Positions 1 to 5,049 of a stretch of 5,049 bases of DNA are shown here, piece by piece. This DNA is from Pseudomonadota bacterium (lineage in GTDB: Bacteria > Pseudomonadota > Alphaproteobacteria > Rhizobiales > Devosiaceae). The stretch spans positions 1-5,049 of the forward strand of contig JAEZHZ010000059.1 in NCBI GenBank assembly GCA_023436745.1, written 5' to 3'. How positions within the stretch are numbered: position 1 is the stretch's first letter; each line of letters starts with the position of its first letter. The position numbers and the translations under genes are program-made. The notes under the pieces were generated by a model. The model saw only the letters and a list, made by a program, of their open reading frames with translations, was not told where the DNA came from and did not search any database.

Positions 1-257
1 GGTATGTTGAGCAGGATGGCCGTGCGGCTGCCGCCATAGATCGCGCCGAGATAGACGCACATCAGCGTCAGGATGGCCTGGTCCGGCGCCATCTTGTAGG
101 TCAGCGTCACCAGCAGCGCGACGCCCATCGTGGCAGTCAGTCCGGGCAGGATGCCGATCACCACACCGAGCAGTGTTGCCCAGGCGACATTGAACAGCGA
201 AGCCGGGGTGAGGAAGTGGGCGACGCCCTGACCTAGGAGCGAGAGGCCTTCAAACAT
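1..257 (-). CDS. tctA: TTT transporter large membrane subunit TctA (N-terminal part)
   Basis: This is the first 85 codons of the large integral membrane subunit of a tripartite tricarboxylate transporter; the rest lies beyond the left edge. TctA proteins are usually about 500 residues and form the ion-coupled permease in the inner membrane. Two family signatures are visible: a glycine-rich segment GVVIGILPGLTATMG at about residues 31-45 and YGGSRTAILLNI at about 74-85, which in the family continues into a Pro-Gly. Hydrophobic segments cover about residues 24-36 and 44-53. The ATG at 257 is supported by AGGAG (264-268, minus strand) six bases upstream, which overlaps the TAG stop of tctB. The gap to tctB is only nine bases, so translational coupling is likely. 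The assignment to the family is firm; the substrate is unknown, because TTT systems carry citrate, terephthalate and many other acids. Confidence 0.95.
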   Translation of the reverse strand, partial: MFEGLSLLGQGVAHFLTPASLFNVAWATLLGVVIGILPGLTATMGVALLVTLTYKMAPDQAILTLMCVYLGAIYGGSRTAILLNI

Positions 258-263
258 AGCTGG

Positions 264-268
264 CTCCT
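264..268 (-). promoter_or_regulatory. tctA ribosome binding site overlapping the tctB stop codon
   Basis: AGGAG on the minus strand lies six bases before the tctA ATG and shares bases with the TAG stop of tctB at 267-269. Ribosomes ending tctB are placed on the tctA start site, which would keep the two membrane subunits in fixed ratio. The sequence is seen directly; the coupling is inferred. Confidence 0.75.
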
Positions 269-788
269 AAGGCAGGCGCACGAGAAAGATGCGCTCGAAG
301 ACATAGAAGATGGCACCACTGCCAGCGACGGCGATGCCAAGCGCCCACAGCAGGCTGGAGAGCAGTGGCCGCCGCTCTTCTGCCAGTACCGTCTCGAACA
401 GCATGATGAAGGCGAAGATGAACAACGCCGAGGCCAGCCAGAACGGCATGTTCCCGAGCAGAACCAGCGTGTGGATCAGGGAGAGCACCAGAATGACCGC
501 CACGCGCACATAGCCCCAGGACGTCAGGCGCGCCCAGAGCCCCGCCCATGCACCGGGTTGGCCGAGCCGTGCCGAACGATAGGCAAGCAACCCGCCGCAC
601 AATGTCAGCGCGCTTCCGAGTATGAGGGGCACCAGCCCCGGGATCGTGGCCGGATGTATCCGCCGCGCCTCGAGGCGGGGCATCGTCCAAGACAGGTACA
701 CCACCATCAGCCCCAGCGCGACGAACGCCAGGGCCGTGATCAGGTCCGCTCGTGCGCGAACGGCGTCGTCAGGAGTGGGTGTGTACAT
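267..788 (-). CDS. tctB: TTT transporter small membrane subunit TctB
   Basis: A 173-residue membrane protein of the TctB type (the DUF1468 family), the small and poorly conserved subunit that pairs with TctA. After a short charged N-terminus, hydrophobic segments can be read at about residues 15-34, 49-69, 92-111, 113-132 and 144-168. The stretch IHPATIPGLVP at about 44-54, leading into the second helix, matches the Pro-containing motif common in the family. Length is as usual for TctB (about 150-180). It lies between tctC (123 bases upstream, with a hairpin) and tctA (nine bases downstream), the canonical order. The ATG at 788 has only a weak upstream purine match (GGA about nine bases away), so either translation is inefficient or the true start is a little different; no better start is evident. 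Identity rests on size, topology and position between clear tctC and tctA genes. Confidence 0.9.
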   Translation of the reverse strand: MYTPTPDDAVRARADLITALAFVALGLMVVYLSWTMPRLEARRIHPATIPGLVPLILGSALTLCGGLLAYRSARLGQPGAWAGLWARLTSWGYVRVAVILVLSLIHTLVLLGNMPFWLASALFIFAFIMLFETVLAEERRPLLSSLLWALGIAVAGSGAIFYVFERIFLVRLP

Positions 789-879
789 TTTTGGTGGTCC
801 ATCGTCATGGTCGGTCGCCGCCCTCGCATCCCGTTTACGGCGCCGCTTCGCCCCGGCCTCGTCTGAAGGTCGGGCAGGG

Positions 880-903
880 AGCCACGGGCGTGTGCCCGTG
901 GCT
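880..903 (-). promoter_or_regulatory. Perfect 10-bp hairpin between tctC and tctB
   Basis: Arms AGCCACGGGC (880-889) and GCCCGTGGCT (894-903) enclose a four-base loop, giving a perfect 10-bp GC-rich stem that starts eight bases after the tctC stop codon. In the direction of transcription (minus strand) the stem is followed by CCCTGCCC and not a run of T, so it does not look like a classic intrinsic terminator. A hairpin here would fit 3'-end protection of tctC mRNA or partial termination, either of which would yield more binding protein than membrane subunits. The structure is seen; the function is inferred from its position. Confidence 0.65.
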
Positions 904-911
904 GTGTGGCA

Positions 912-1949
912 TTACTGCGCCGCGACTTCCGTGCGGGCCTTGCAGTCGATGCCGATGGTGGAGGGGTCGTTCACCGCTTCACCGCGCTCCACGGCGTCGC
1001 AGGCCTCGAGGATGACGACTGGCATGGCCAGCGCCCGCGCCTCGTCGCCGAACGAGGGAGCGAACACGGCACCGTAGGTCTCGGCATAGGTCTTGAGGGA
1101 TTCCGAGTTCATGACCTCGTTGGCCCAGATACGATCCATTGTGGTGATGACCTCGTCCGGCACGCCGCGCGGAATGAAGACGCCGAAGTAATCCGGCGCC
1201 AGTTCCATCTCCGGCAGCCAATCGGTGATCGGAGGAATGGGTTCGACGCCGTCGAGCGCCAACGGCTCGTCCGACAGCACCGCCAGGGGCTTCAGGCGTC
1301 CGCCGCGGATGAGTTCGGTCTGCTCCACCGCCAGCTGCGTGGTCACCATGGCCTCGCCCGATGCGGTCGCGATCGCCGCGGGGCCGCCGCCGTCATAGGT
1401 GATCATGTTGTAGTCGAAGCCATCGGCGGCCCCGCTCAGCGCGCCGATCGCAGTTCCGCCCGACGAGGTTATGCCGGCCGTCGCCACGGTGATCTGCTGG
1501 CCGCGCGTGCGGAAGGCCTCCAGCAACTGGCCAAAATCCTCAAACTCGCTGTCCACCGGCACGCTCACCACCGGCACGTTCGCGACGGACAGGTAGATGT
1601 GCCAGTCGTCGATGTCGGTGCCCTCGAGCAGTCCCGTCACCGAATAGGTGGCATTGTTGGCGATGGCGTTGGCCGTCCAGGTATAGCCATCCTTGGGAGC
1701 GTTGAGCACTTCCTGAGTGCCGATCGCACCCGAGGCCCCCGGCTGGTTTACGACCACGACTTCCACGCCCAGCGCTTCCGCGAGGATAGGCGCGGTCACG
1801 CGGGTCACCTGATCAGTCGAGCCCCCGGCACCCCATGGCACGATCAGGTTGATCGGGCGGTCAGGCTGCCATTCCTGGGCCATGGCAAGGGGCGTGGTCA
1901 GCATCAATGCCGACGTGATCGCCAGCAATGGGCGCGCGAAACGTGTCAT
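912..1949 (-). CDS. tctC: TTT transporter periplasmic substrate-binding protein TctC (Bug family)
   Basis: A 345-residue extracytoplasmic binding protein that captures the substrate in the periplasm and delivers it to TctAB. Residues 1-24 form a Sec signal peptide: Thr-Arg and Arg near the start, a hydrophobic core, and a likely cut after AMA before Gln25. The mature part has the Bug-family marks: IVPWGAGGSTDQVTR at about 36-50, NQPGASGAIGTQ at about 68-79, PKDGYT at about 85-90 and the YDGGGPA loop at about 185-191 that lines the ligand site. It is slightly longer than typical (about 320-330) because of a C-terminal tail with Cys317 and Cys336, a possible disulfide. The ATG at 1949 follows a strong GGGAGGA (1954-1960) four bases upstream. 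It is the first gene of the minus-strand operon. The ligand cannot be predicted, since Bug proteins bind many carboxylates as well as some neutral compounds. Confidence 0.96.
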   Translation of the reverse strand: MTRFARPLLAITSALMLTTPLAMAQEWQPDRPINLIVPWGAGGSTDQVTRVTAPILAEALGVEVVVVNQPGASGAIGTQEVLNAPKDGYTWTANAIANNATYSVTGLLEGTDIDDWHIYLSVANVPVVSVPVDSEFEDFGQLLEAFRTRGQQITVATAGITSSGGTAIGALSGAADGFDYNMITYDGGGPAAIATASGEAMVTTQLAVEQTELIRGGRLKPLAVLSDEPLALDGVEPIPPITDWLPEMELAPDYFGVFIPRGVPDEVITTMDRIWANEVMNSESLKTYAETYGAVFAPSFGDEARALAMPVVILEACDAVERGEAVNDPSTIGIDCKARTEVAAQ

Positions 1950-1953
1950 TCAA

Positions 1954-1960
1954 TCCTCCC
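1954..1960 (-). promoter_or_regulatory. Strong ribosome binding site of tctC
   Basis: GGGAGGA on the minus strand, four bases before the tctC ATG at 1949. It is far stronger than the weak site in front of tctB, which fits a binding protein made in excess over the membrane subunits. Confidence 0.8.
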
Positions 1961-2008
1961 ATCTGTTCCTCCAGCCGCGCGTGTTTACGTCTTCGGCCAA
2001 CTGCATCC

Positions 2009-2037
2009 AGAGTGCTGCCGCCTGTGGACGCTGTCAA
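2009..2037 (-). promoter_or_regulatory. Candidate promoter of the tctCBA operon
   Basis: On the minus strand a perfect TTGACA (2037 to 2032) is followed after 17 bases by CACTCT (2014 to 2009), a poor -10 match that keeps only the second A and the last T. Transcription would start near 2002, giving a leader of about 50 bases before tctC. The -35 box is five bases from the palindrome at 2043-2056. The -35 is convincing; the -10 is weak and an activator or a different spacing is possible. Confidence 0.4.
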
Positions 2038-2042
2038 CCAAG

Positions 2043-2056
2043 TAACCGCACGGTTA
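2043..2056. promoter_or_regulatory. Palindromic operator, copy 1 (TAAC-N6-GTTA)
   Basis: The perfect inverted repeat TAACCG-CA-CGGTTA sits in the divergent intergenic region, between a minus-strand TTGACA (2032-2037) and a plus-strand TTGACA (2059-2064). The outer flanks CAAG and CTTG extend the symmetry with one extra base on the right. A site of the same shape, TAAC-N6-GTTA with AAG in front, recurs at 2936-2949. Two matching dyads before two genes of one cluster point to a dimeric repressor or activator. The size and form suit a TetR-type regulator, but GntR or another family is possible and no regulator gene is in view. Confidence 0.65.
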
Positions 2057-2058
2057 GC

Positions 2059-2087
2059 TTGACACTGTCGTGGCGCGGCTCGATTCT
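2059..2087 (+). promoter_or_regulatory. Candidate sigma-70-type promoter of the TauE/SafE-oxidoreductase arm
   Basis: A perfect -35 TTGACA (2059-2064), a 17-base spacer and GATTCT (2082-2087) as -10, which keeps A2, T3 and the important final T. The start would be near 2094, giving a leader of about 60 bases. The operator copy 1 ends two bases before the -35, so a bound protein would touch RNA polymerase. Spacing and -35 are good; the -10 is moderate. Confidence 0.5.
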
Positions 2088-2121
2088 GCTGGTCATTGGG
2101 CCGTTTGGTCCCTTTCGCCCG

Positions 2122-2139
2122 CCCACGTGCCGGCGTGGG
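2122..2139 (+). promoter_or_regulatory. Small hairpin in the leader of the TauE/SafE gene
   Basis: CCCACG (2122-2127) and CGTGGG (2134-2139) are complementary with a six-base loop. The stem lies in the predicted leader, four bases before the GGGAGAG ribosome binding site (2144-2150). It could influence initiation or be a second protein site; six base pairs can also occur by chance in GC-rich DNA. Confidence 0.3.
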
Positions 2140-2155
2140 TATCGGGAGAGCATGA

Positions 2156-2896
2156 ATGGAGTGGACCGGCGTTCTGGTGATGGTGCTCGCGCTTGCGGCA
2201 GGTGCCGTGGTCAAGGGCGCCTCGGGCATGGGCCTGCCTCTGATAGCCCTGCCAGTGATCACCGCGTTCTTCGGCCTTCAGCACGCCATAGGGCTCATGG
2301 TCATCCCGCTGATCGTCACCAACGCGTGGCAGGTGTGGCGATTCCGTGGGGAAGCGGGGAACCCCCGCCTTGCCTTCATGCCGGTGTTCCTTGTCACCGG
2401 CAGCATCGGCATCGCGCTCGGAACATGGGCGCTCACCAGCCTCCCCGAGCGCCTGCTCGTCCTCGGCCTCGGCTGCTTGCTGCTGGCCTATGTGGGCCTG
2501 CGCCTCGCCACTCCCCACTGGTCGCTGCCGCTTCCGGTCGCCCGCCGTCTCGCCCCTTTCACCGGAGTCGGTGGAGGTATCCTTCAGGGCGCGACGGGTG
2601 TGTCGGGTCCGATCGGAATGACCTACATCCACGCCATGGCGCTTGAGCGCGAAGCGATGGTGTTTGCGGTCTCGGCCATGTTCTTCGTCCTCGCGGCCGT
2701 GCAGTTGCCGTCGCTCTGGATCGCCGGAGTGCTGCAACCCGAATGGATGCTGCAGGGTGTTCTGGCGCTGGTGCCGATCTTTGTCTTCATGCCTCTCGGC
2801 CAGTGGCTCGGCGGGCGCCTCAGCCGCCGCGCCTTTGACCGGATGATCCTGTTTTTCCTGGCCGCCATCGGCCTGAAGATGGTGCTCGGCCTCTAG
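2156..2896 (+). CDS. TauE/SafE family membrane permease
   Basis: A 246-residue inner membrane protein of the TauE/SafE (formerly DUF81) family, whose studied members export or move small anions such as sulfite, sulfoacetate or other organic acids. It is almost wholly hydrophobic, with about eight membrane segments in two halves. Each half carries the family's repeated motif: GAVVKGASGMGLPLIALPV at about 16-34 and GGILQGATGVSGPIGMTY at about 139-156. The length is normal (about 240-270). The ATG at 2156 follows GGGAGAG (2144-2150) by five bases; an ATG at 2152 is in another frame. It is the first plus-strand gene, diverging from tctC, with the oxidoreductase gene 69 bases after it and no terminator between. 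It may therefore export a product or counter-ion of the same pathway, or provide an alternative uptake route. No neighbouring sulfonate gene supports a sulfur role, so the substrate is left open. Confidence 0.92.
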   Translation: MEWTGVLVMVLALAAGAVVKGASGMGLPLIALPVITAFFGLQHAIGLMVIPLIVTNAWQVWRFRGEAGNPRLAFMPVFLVTGSIGIALGTWALTSLPERLLVLGLGCLLLAYVGLRLATPHWSLPLPVARRLAPFTGVGGGILQGATGVSGPIGMTYIHAMALEREAMVFAVSAMFFVLAAVQLPSLWIAGVLQPEWMLQGVLALVPIFVFMPLGQWLGGRLSRRAFDRMILFFLAAIGLKMVLGL

Positions 2897-2906
2897 TTCG
2901 CTCCGC

Positions 2907-2935
2907 TTGACGGCCCGCTGCACGCACGTGTAAGT
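2907..2935 (+). promoter_or_regulatory. Candidate internal promoter before the oxidoreductase gene
   Basis: TTGACG (2907-2912) is a near-consensus -35. With a 16-base spacer the -10 would be TGTAAG (2929-2934), with 17 or 18 bases GTAAGT or TAAGTA; all are only fair. The operator copy 2 (2936-2949) would cover the -10 edge and start site, the classic position for repression. The genes may also be read through from the upstream promoter. Confidence 0.35.
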
Positions 2936-2949
2936 AACTGGGTAGTTAC
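2936..2949. promoter_or_regulatory. Palindromic operator, copy 2 (TAAC-N6-GTTA)
   Basis: The inverted repeat GTAACT-GGGT-AGTTAC spans 2934-2949, with the core TAAC-N6-GTTA at 2936-2949. Aligned with copy 1 (2043-2056) it shares AAG-TAAC, the spacing of six and GTTA, giving a consensus AAGTAACYGSRYRGTTA. A second, offset dyad, GTGTAA (2928-2933) with TTACAC (2946-2951), overlaps it. The site ends three bases before the ribosome binding site GGGAGG (2953-2958) of the oxidoreductase gene. A shared regulator of both sites is inferred. Confidence 0.65.
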
Positions 2950-2965
2950 ACAGGGAGGGGGAACT

Positions 2966-4117
2966 ATGGCGGAACGGCGCCTCGGTCTCATCATGCACGG
3001 CGTCACCGGACGCATGGGCTACAATCAGCATCTGGTGCGCTCGATCCTCGCGATCCGGGATCAGGGCGGCGTCGCGCTTGCCAACGGCGACAGGCTGGTG
3101 ATCGATCCGATCATCGTCGGGCGTGATCGCGAGAAGATGCAGCGCCTCGCCGAGAGGCACGGTATCCAGCGCTGGACCACTGACCTCGACGCGGCTCTCG
3201 CCAATCCGGAAGACACCGTGTTCTTCGATGCCGGTACCACGCTCATGCGCGCCGGCCTGATCGAGAAGGCCCTTGCCGCCGGCAAGCATGTCTACTGCGA
3301 AAAGCCCACCTCGGATTCGCTCGATGTCGCCGTCGACCTTGCGCGGAAGGCGCGGGCATCCGGCCTGAAGCATGGCGTCGTCCAGGACAAGCTGTTCCTG
3401 CCTGGCCTGATGAAGCTCAAGATGCTGCGCGATTCAGGGTTCTTTGGCGAAATTCTCTCGGTACGTGGGGAGTTCGGCTATTGGGTGTTCGAGGGTGACT
3501 GGCAGAAGGCCCAGCGCCCCAGCTGGAACTACCGCAAGGCCGATGGCGGTGGCATCATCATCGACATGCTCTGCCACTGGCGCTACGTGCTCGATCATAC
3601 CTTCGCACCGGTCAGATCCGTCTCCTGCCTCGGTGCCACTCATATTCCCGAGCGCGTCGACGAGAAGGGCAACCGCTTCAAGGCCGACACCGACGATGCT
3701 GCCTATGCCACCTTCGAACTCGAAGGCGGCATCATCGCCCAGATCAACTCCAGCTGGGCCACGCGCGTCCGCCGCGACGACCTCGTAACCTTTCATGTCG
3801 ACGGCACCCTCGGCTCCGCCGTAGCCGGTCTCCACAAATGCTGGACCCAGCACCGCGTCAACACGCCCAAGCCGGTGTGGAATCCCGACCAGCCGCAGAC
3901 CATGAACTTCTTCGACGACTGGGAAGAAGTGCCTGACAACTGGCCGGCCGAGAACGGGTTCAAGGCACAGTGGGAGATGTTCCTCAGGCACGTCGCCGAG
4001 GACGCGCCGTGGGAGTTCGGCCTCGAGGCCGGAGCCAGGGGCGTGCAACTGGCCGAGCTAGGCTTGCAGAGCTGGGCGGAGCGCCGCTGGCTCGACGTGC
4101 CGGAACTTCAGTTCTGA
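2966..4117 (+). CDS. Gfo/Idh/MocA family NAD(P)-dependent oxidoreductase
   Basis: A 383-residue cytoplasmic dehydrogenase of the Gfo/Idh/MocA family, which oxidises or reduces a hydroxyl/keto group on sugars, cyclitols or their acids. The N-terminal Rossmann fold opens with GVTGRMG (12-18) after a short beta strand. VGRD at 51-54, at the end of the second strand, has Arg in place of an acidic residue, which may favour NADP. The family EKP motif is at 112-114, with the catalytic Lys113. In the C-terminal domain GGG...D180-x3-H184 matches the Asp and His of the active site. Length is normal (330-400). The ATG at 2966 follows GGGAGG (2953-2958). It lies between the TauE/SafE gene and a DUF993 gene, probably one transcript, with its own operator copy. 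GVTGRMG recalls DapB, but length, EKP and the C-terminal domain exclude DapB. Family is sure; substrate is unknown. Confidence 0.95.
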   Translation: MAERRLGLIMHGVTGRMGYNQHLVRSILAIRDQGGVALANGDRLVIDPIIVGRDREKMQRLAERHGIQRWTTDLDAALANPEDTVFFDAGTTLMRAGLIEKALAAGKHVYCEKPTSDSLDVAVDLARKARASGLKHGVVQDKLFLPGLMKLKMLRDSGFFGEILSVRGEFGYWVFEGDWQKAQRPSWNYRKADGGGIIIDMLCHWRYVLDHTFAPVRSVSCLGATHIPERVDEKGNRFKADTDDAAYATFELEGGIIAQINSSWATRVRRDDLVTFHVDGTLGSAVAGLHKCWTQHRVNTPKPVWNPDQPQTMNFFDDWEEVPDNWPAENGFKAQWEMFLRHVAEDAPWEFGLEAGARGVQLAELGLQSWAERRWLDVPELQF

Positions 4118-4123
4118 CGCAGA

Positions 4124-4147
4124 GTGTGGGCACCGGCGTGCCCACAC
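4124..4147 (+). promoter_or_regulatory. Perfect 10-bp hairpin after the oxidoreductase gene
   Basis: Arms GTGTGGGCAC (4124-4133) and GTGCCCACAC (4138-4147) close over a CGGC loop, six bases after the TGA stop. No T run follows (CTCCACC comes next), so it is more like an mRNA-stabilising or partial-termination stem than a full intrinsic terminator. It has the same 10+4+10 geometry and similar placement as the hairpin behind tctC at 880-903. Confidence 0.6.
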
Positions 4148-4162
4148 CTCCACCGGATGTCA

Positions 4163-4201
4163 CCCCCAGTGAGCGGGGGCCTCCCGGATCTTGGCGCCCC
4201 C
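4163..4201 (+). promoter_or_regulatory. Competing GC stems in the gap before the DUF993 gene
   Basis: CCCCC (4163-4167) can pair with GGGGG (4175-4179). Alternatively GGGGGC (4175-4180) can pair with GCCCCC (4196-4201). The two pairings exclude each other, an arrangement that could act in attenuation, but no leader peptide or T run is seen and simple GC content may explain it. The 154-base gap 4118-4271 holds nothing else apart from the hairpin at 4124-4147 and the ribosome binding site. Confidence 0.25.
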
Positions 4202-4271
4202 AATGGTGACAGGATCTGCGGATGGCCCCGCCCGCGGAACGCACATCGAGCTTGAGCCACCGGAGCCCGCC

Positions 4272-5049
4272 ATGCCAACGATCAACCTCCCCAACCCCGA
4301 CCGCTCTGTCAGCCCTTACACGTTGACCGGCACCCCCATTCCCTTTGTCGGGTTCAAGGCCACCGACTTTCCGCGCATTGCCTTTGCTGCGGCGCACGTG
4401 GTCGCTGACCCGCTGGCGTCAAACGATCCCTGGCTGTCCCCCGCCATCGACTGGGACACGACTGTCGCCTTCCGTCATCGGCTTTGGGACCTCGGCCTCG
4501 GCGTGGCCGAAGCCATGGATACCGCCCAGAGGGGCATGGGGCTGACCTGGACGGACGCCCAGGAACTGATCCGCCGTTCCCAGGCAGAGGCCCGCACCCG
4601 CGACGATGCGCTCATCGCCTATGGCGCCGGGACCGACCACCTCGCCGCGGGCCCGGACGTCACCATCGACGACATCATTCGCGCCTATGAAGAACAGGTC
4701 GGCTTCGTGGAAGGGCAGGGCGGCCGTGTTATCCTGATGGCGAGCCGCGCCTTGGCCGCCGCCGCAAGGTCTGCCGACGACTACGCCCGCGTTTATGGCC
4801 ACATTCTCTCCCAGGTGCGCCAGCCGGTTATCCTCCACTGGCTTGGGGAGATGTTCGATCCGGCCCTCGATGGCTACTGGGGCAGCGCAGACCACGACGC
4901 AGCCATGGATGTCTGCCTCGACGTCATCGCGGCGAATGCGGCCAAGGTCGATGGGATCAAGATCTCGCTCCTTTCTGCGGAGAAGGAGATCGCAATGCGC
5001 CGCCGCCTACCGGCATCGGTGAAGATGTATACGGGCGACGACTTCAACT
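4272..5049 (+). CDS. DUF993 family protein (labelled dihydrodipicolinate synthase family), N-terminal part
   Basis: The first 259 codons of a protein that runs off the right edge; family members are about 380-390 residues. Recognisable family stretches are AHVVADPLA at about 41-49, GLGVAEAMDTAQRGMGLTW at about 75-93 and VILHWLGEMFDPALDGYWGS at about 186-205. The segment VDGIKIS at about 226-232 resembles the strand that carries the Schiff-base lysine in DapA-type class I aldolases, so Lys230 may be catalytic; this is an analogy only. The family has no function known to me; a TIM-barrel aldolase or lyase acting on a keto sugar acid is plausible. The ATG at 4272 follows GGAG (4262-4265) by six bases. 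An in-frame ATG at 4203 would add 23 residues but has no ribosome binding site and its residues do not look like the family. It follows the Gfo/Idh/MocA gene by 154 bases and is likely in the same pathway. Confidence 0.88.
   Translation, partial: MPTINLPNPDRSVSPYTLTGTPIPFVGFKATDFPRIAFAAAHVVADPLASNDPWLSPAIDWDTTVAFRHRLWDLGLGVAEAMDTAQRGMGLTWTDAQELIRRSQAEARTRDDALIAYGAGTDHLAAGPDVTIDDIIRAYEEQVGFVEGQGGRVILMASRALAAAARSADDYARVYGHILSQVRQPVILHWLGEMFDPALDGYWGSADHDAAMDVCLDVIAANAAKVDGIKISLLSAEKEIAMRRRLPASVKMYTGDDFN

Noticed and set aside
880..903. Rho-independent terminator after tctC
   Set aside because: The stem is strong, but no T tract follows in the direction of transcription and the cognate membrane genes lie immediately downstream.
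906..2045. 379-codon open frame on the plus strand opposite tctC
   Set aside because: It mirrors tctC and has the Arg/His/Gly-rich composition of a GC-rich antisense frame, with no recognisable domain. tctC has a signal peptide, family motifs and a strong ribosome binding site.
1950..2155. Riboswitch or small RNA in the divergent intergenic region
   Set aside because: The space is accounted for by two promoters, the operator and short leaders; no conserved riboswitch core could be recognised.
2093..3373. 426-codon open frame on the minus strand across the permease and oxidoreductase genes
   Set aside because: It is antisense to two well-supported genes and spans their intergenic operator. 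The translation is low-complexity (His, Glu, Arg, Gln) without motifs, as expected of a shadow frame.
3784..3789. Additional operator half-site GTAACC inside the oxidoreductase gene
   Set aside because: There is no opposing GTTA at the right distance, and it lies within coding sequence.
2966..4117. Reading the oxidoreductase plus DUF993 pair as dapB-dapA lysine biosynthesis genes
   Set aside because: The GVTGRMG loop resembles DapB, but the protein is far longer than DapB (about 270), has the EKP motif and a Gfo/Idh/MocA C-terminal domain. DUF993 is only distantly related to DapA despite the usual database label.

Overview
The window is GC-rich DNA, densely coded, and looks like an alphaproteobacterial chromosome or megaplasmid. 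The lineage is inferred from base composition, the protein families and the strong purine-rich ribosome binding sites; there is no rRNA or other marker to prove it. No tRNA, rRNA, CRISPR array, insertion sequence or phage gene is visible. It reads as an ordinary metabolic uptake and catabolism locus.

Layout. The left part, read on the minus strand, is a tripartite tricarboxylate transporter (TTT) operon in the usual order: tctC (periplasmic binding protein, 1949 to 912), tctB (small membrane subunit, 788 to 267) and tctA (large membrane subunit, from 257 off the left edge). The first gene is separated from the two membrane genes by 123 bases holding a perfect 10-bp hairpin, while tctB and tctA are tightly coupled. 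The right part, read on the plus strand, holds a TauE/SafE-type membrane permease (2156-2896), a Gfo/Idh/MocA NAD(P)-dependent oxidoreductase (2966-4117) and the first 259 codons of a DUF993 protein, often labelled 'dihydrodipicolinate synthase family' (4272 off the right edge). That last gene has no stop in the window and is easy to miss.

Regulation. The two arms diverge from a 206-base intergenic region (1950-2155). It contains a 14-bp perfect palindrome of the form TAAC-N6-GTTA between two perfect, oppositely oriented TTGACA hexamers. A second site of the same form, with the same AAG in front, lies 37 bases after the permease stop, directly before the oxidoreductase and over its predicted promoter. 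The repeated operator suggests that one regulator, not encoded here and possibly TetR-like, controls transporter, permease and enzymes as one regulon.

Joint function (inference). The binding protein and TctAB would import a carboxylate-type substrate. The oxidoreductase would oxidise it or a derivative, and the DUF993 protein, possibly a TIM-barrel lyase or aldolase, would process the product. The TauE/SafE protein would move an anion in or out. The actual substrate cannot be read from the sequence. The Gfo/Idh/MocA plus DUF993 pair under a shared operator is the part most likely to be an undescribed pathway.
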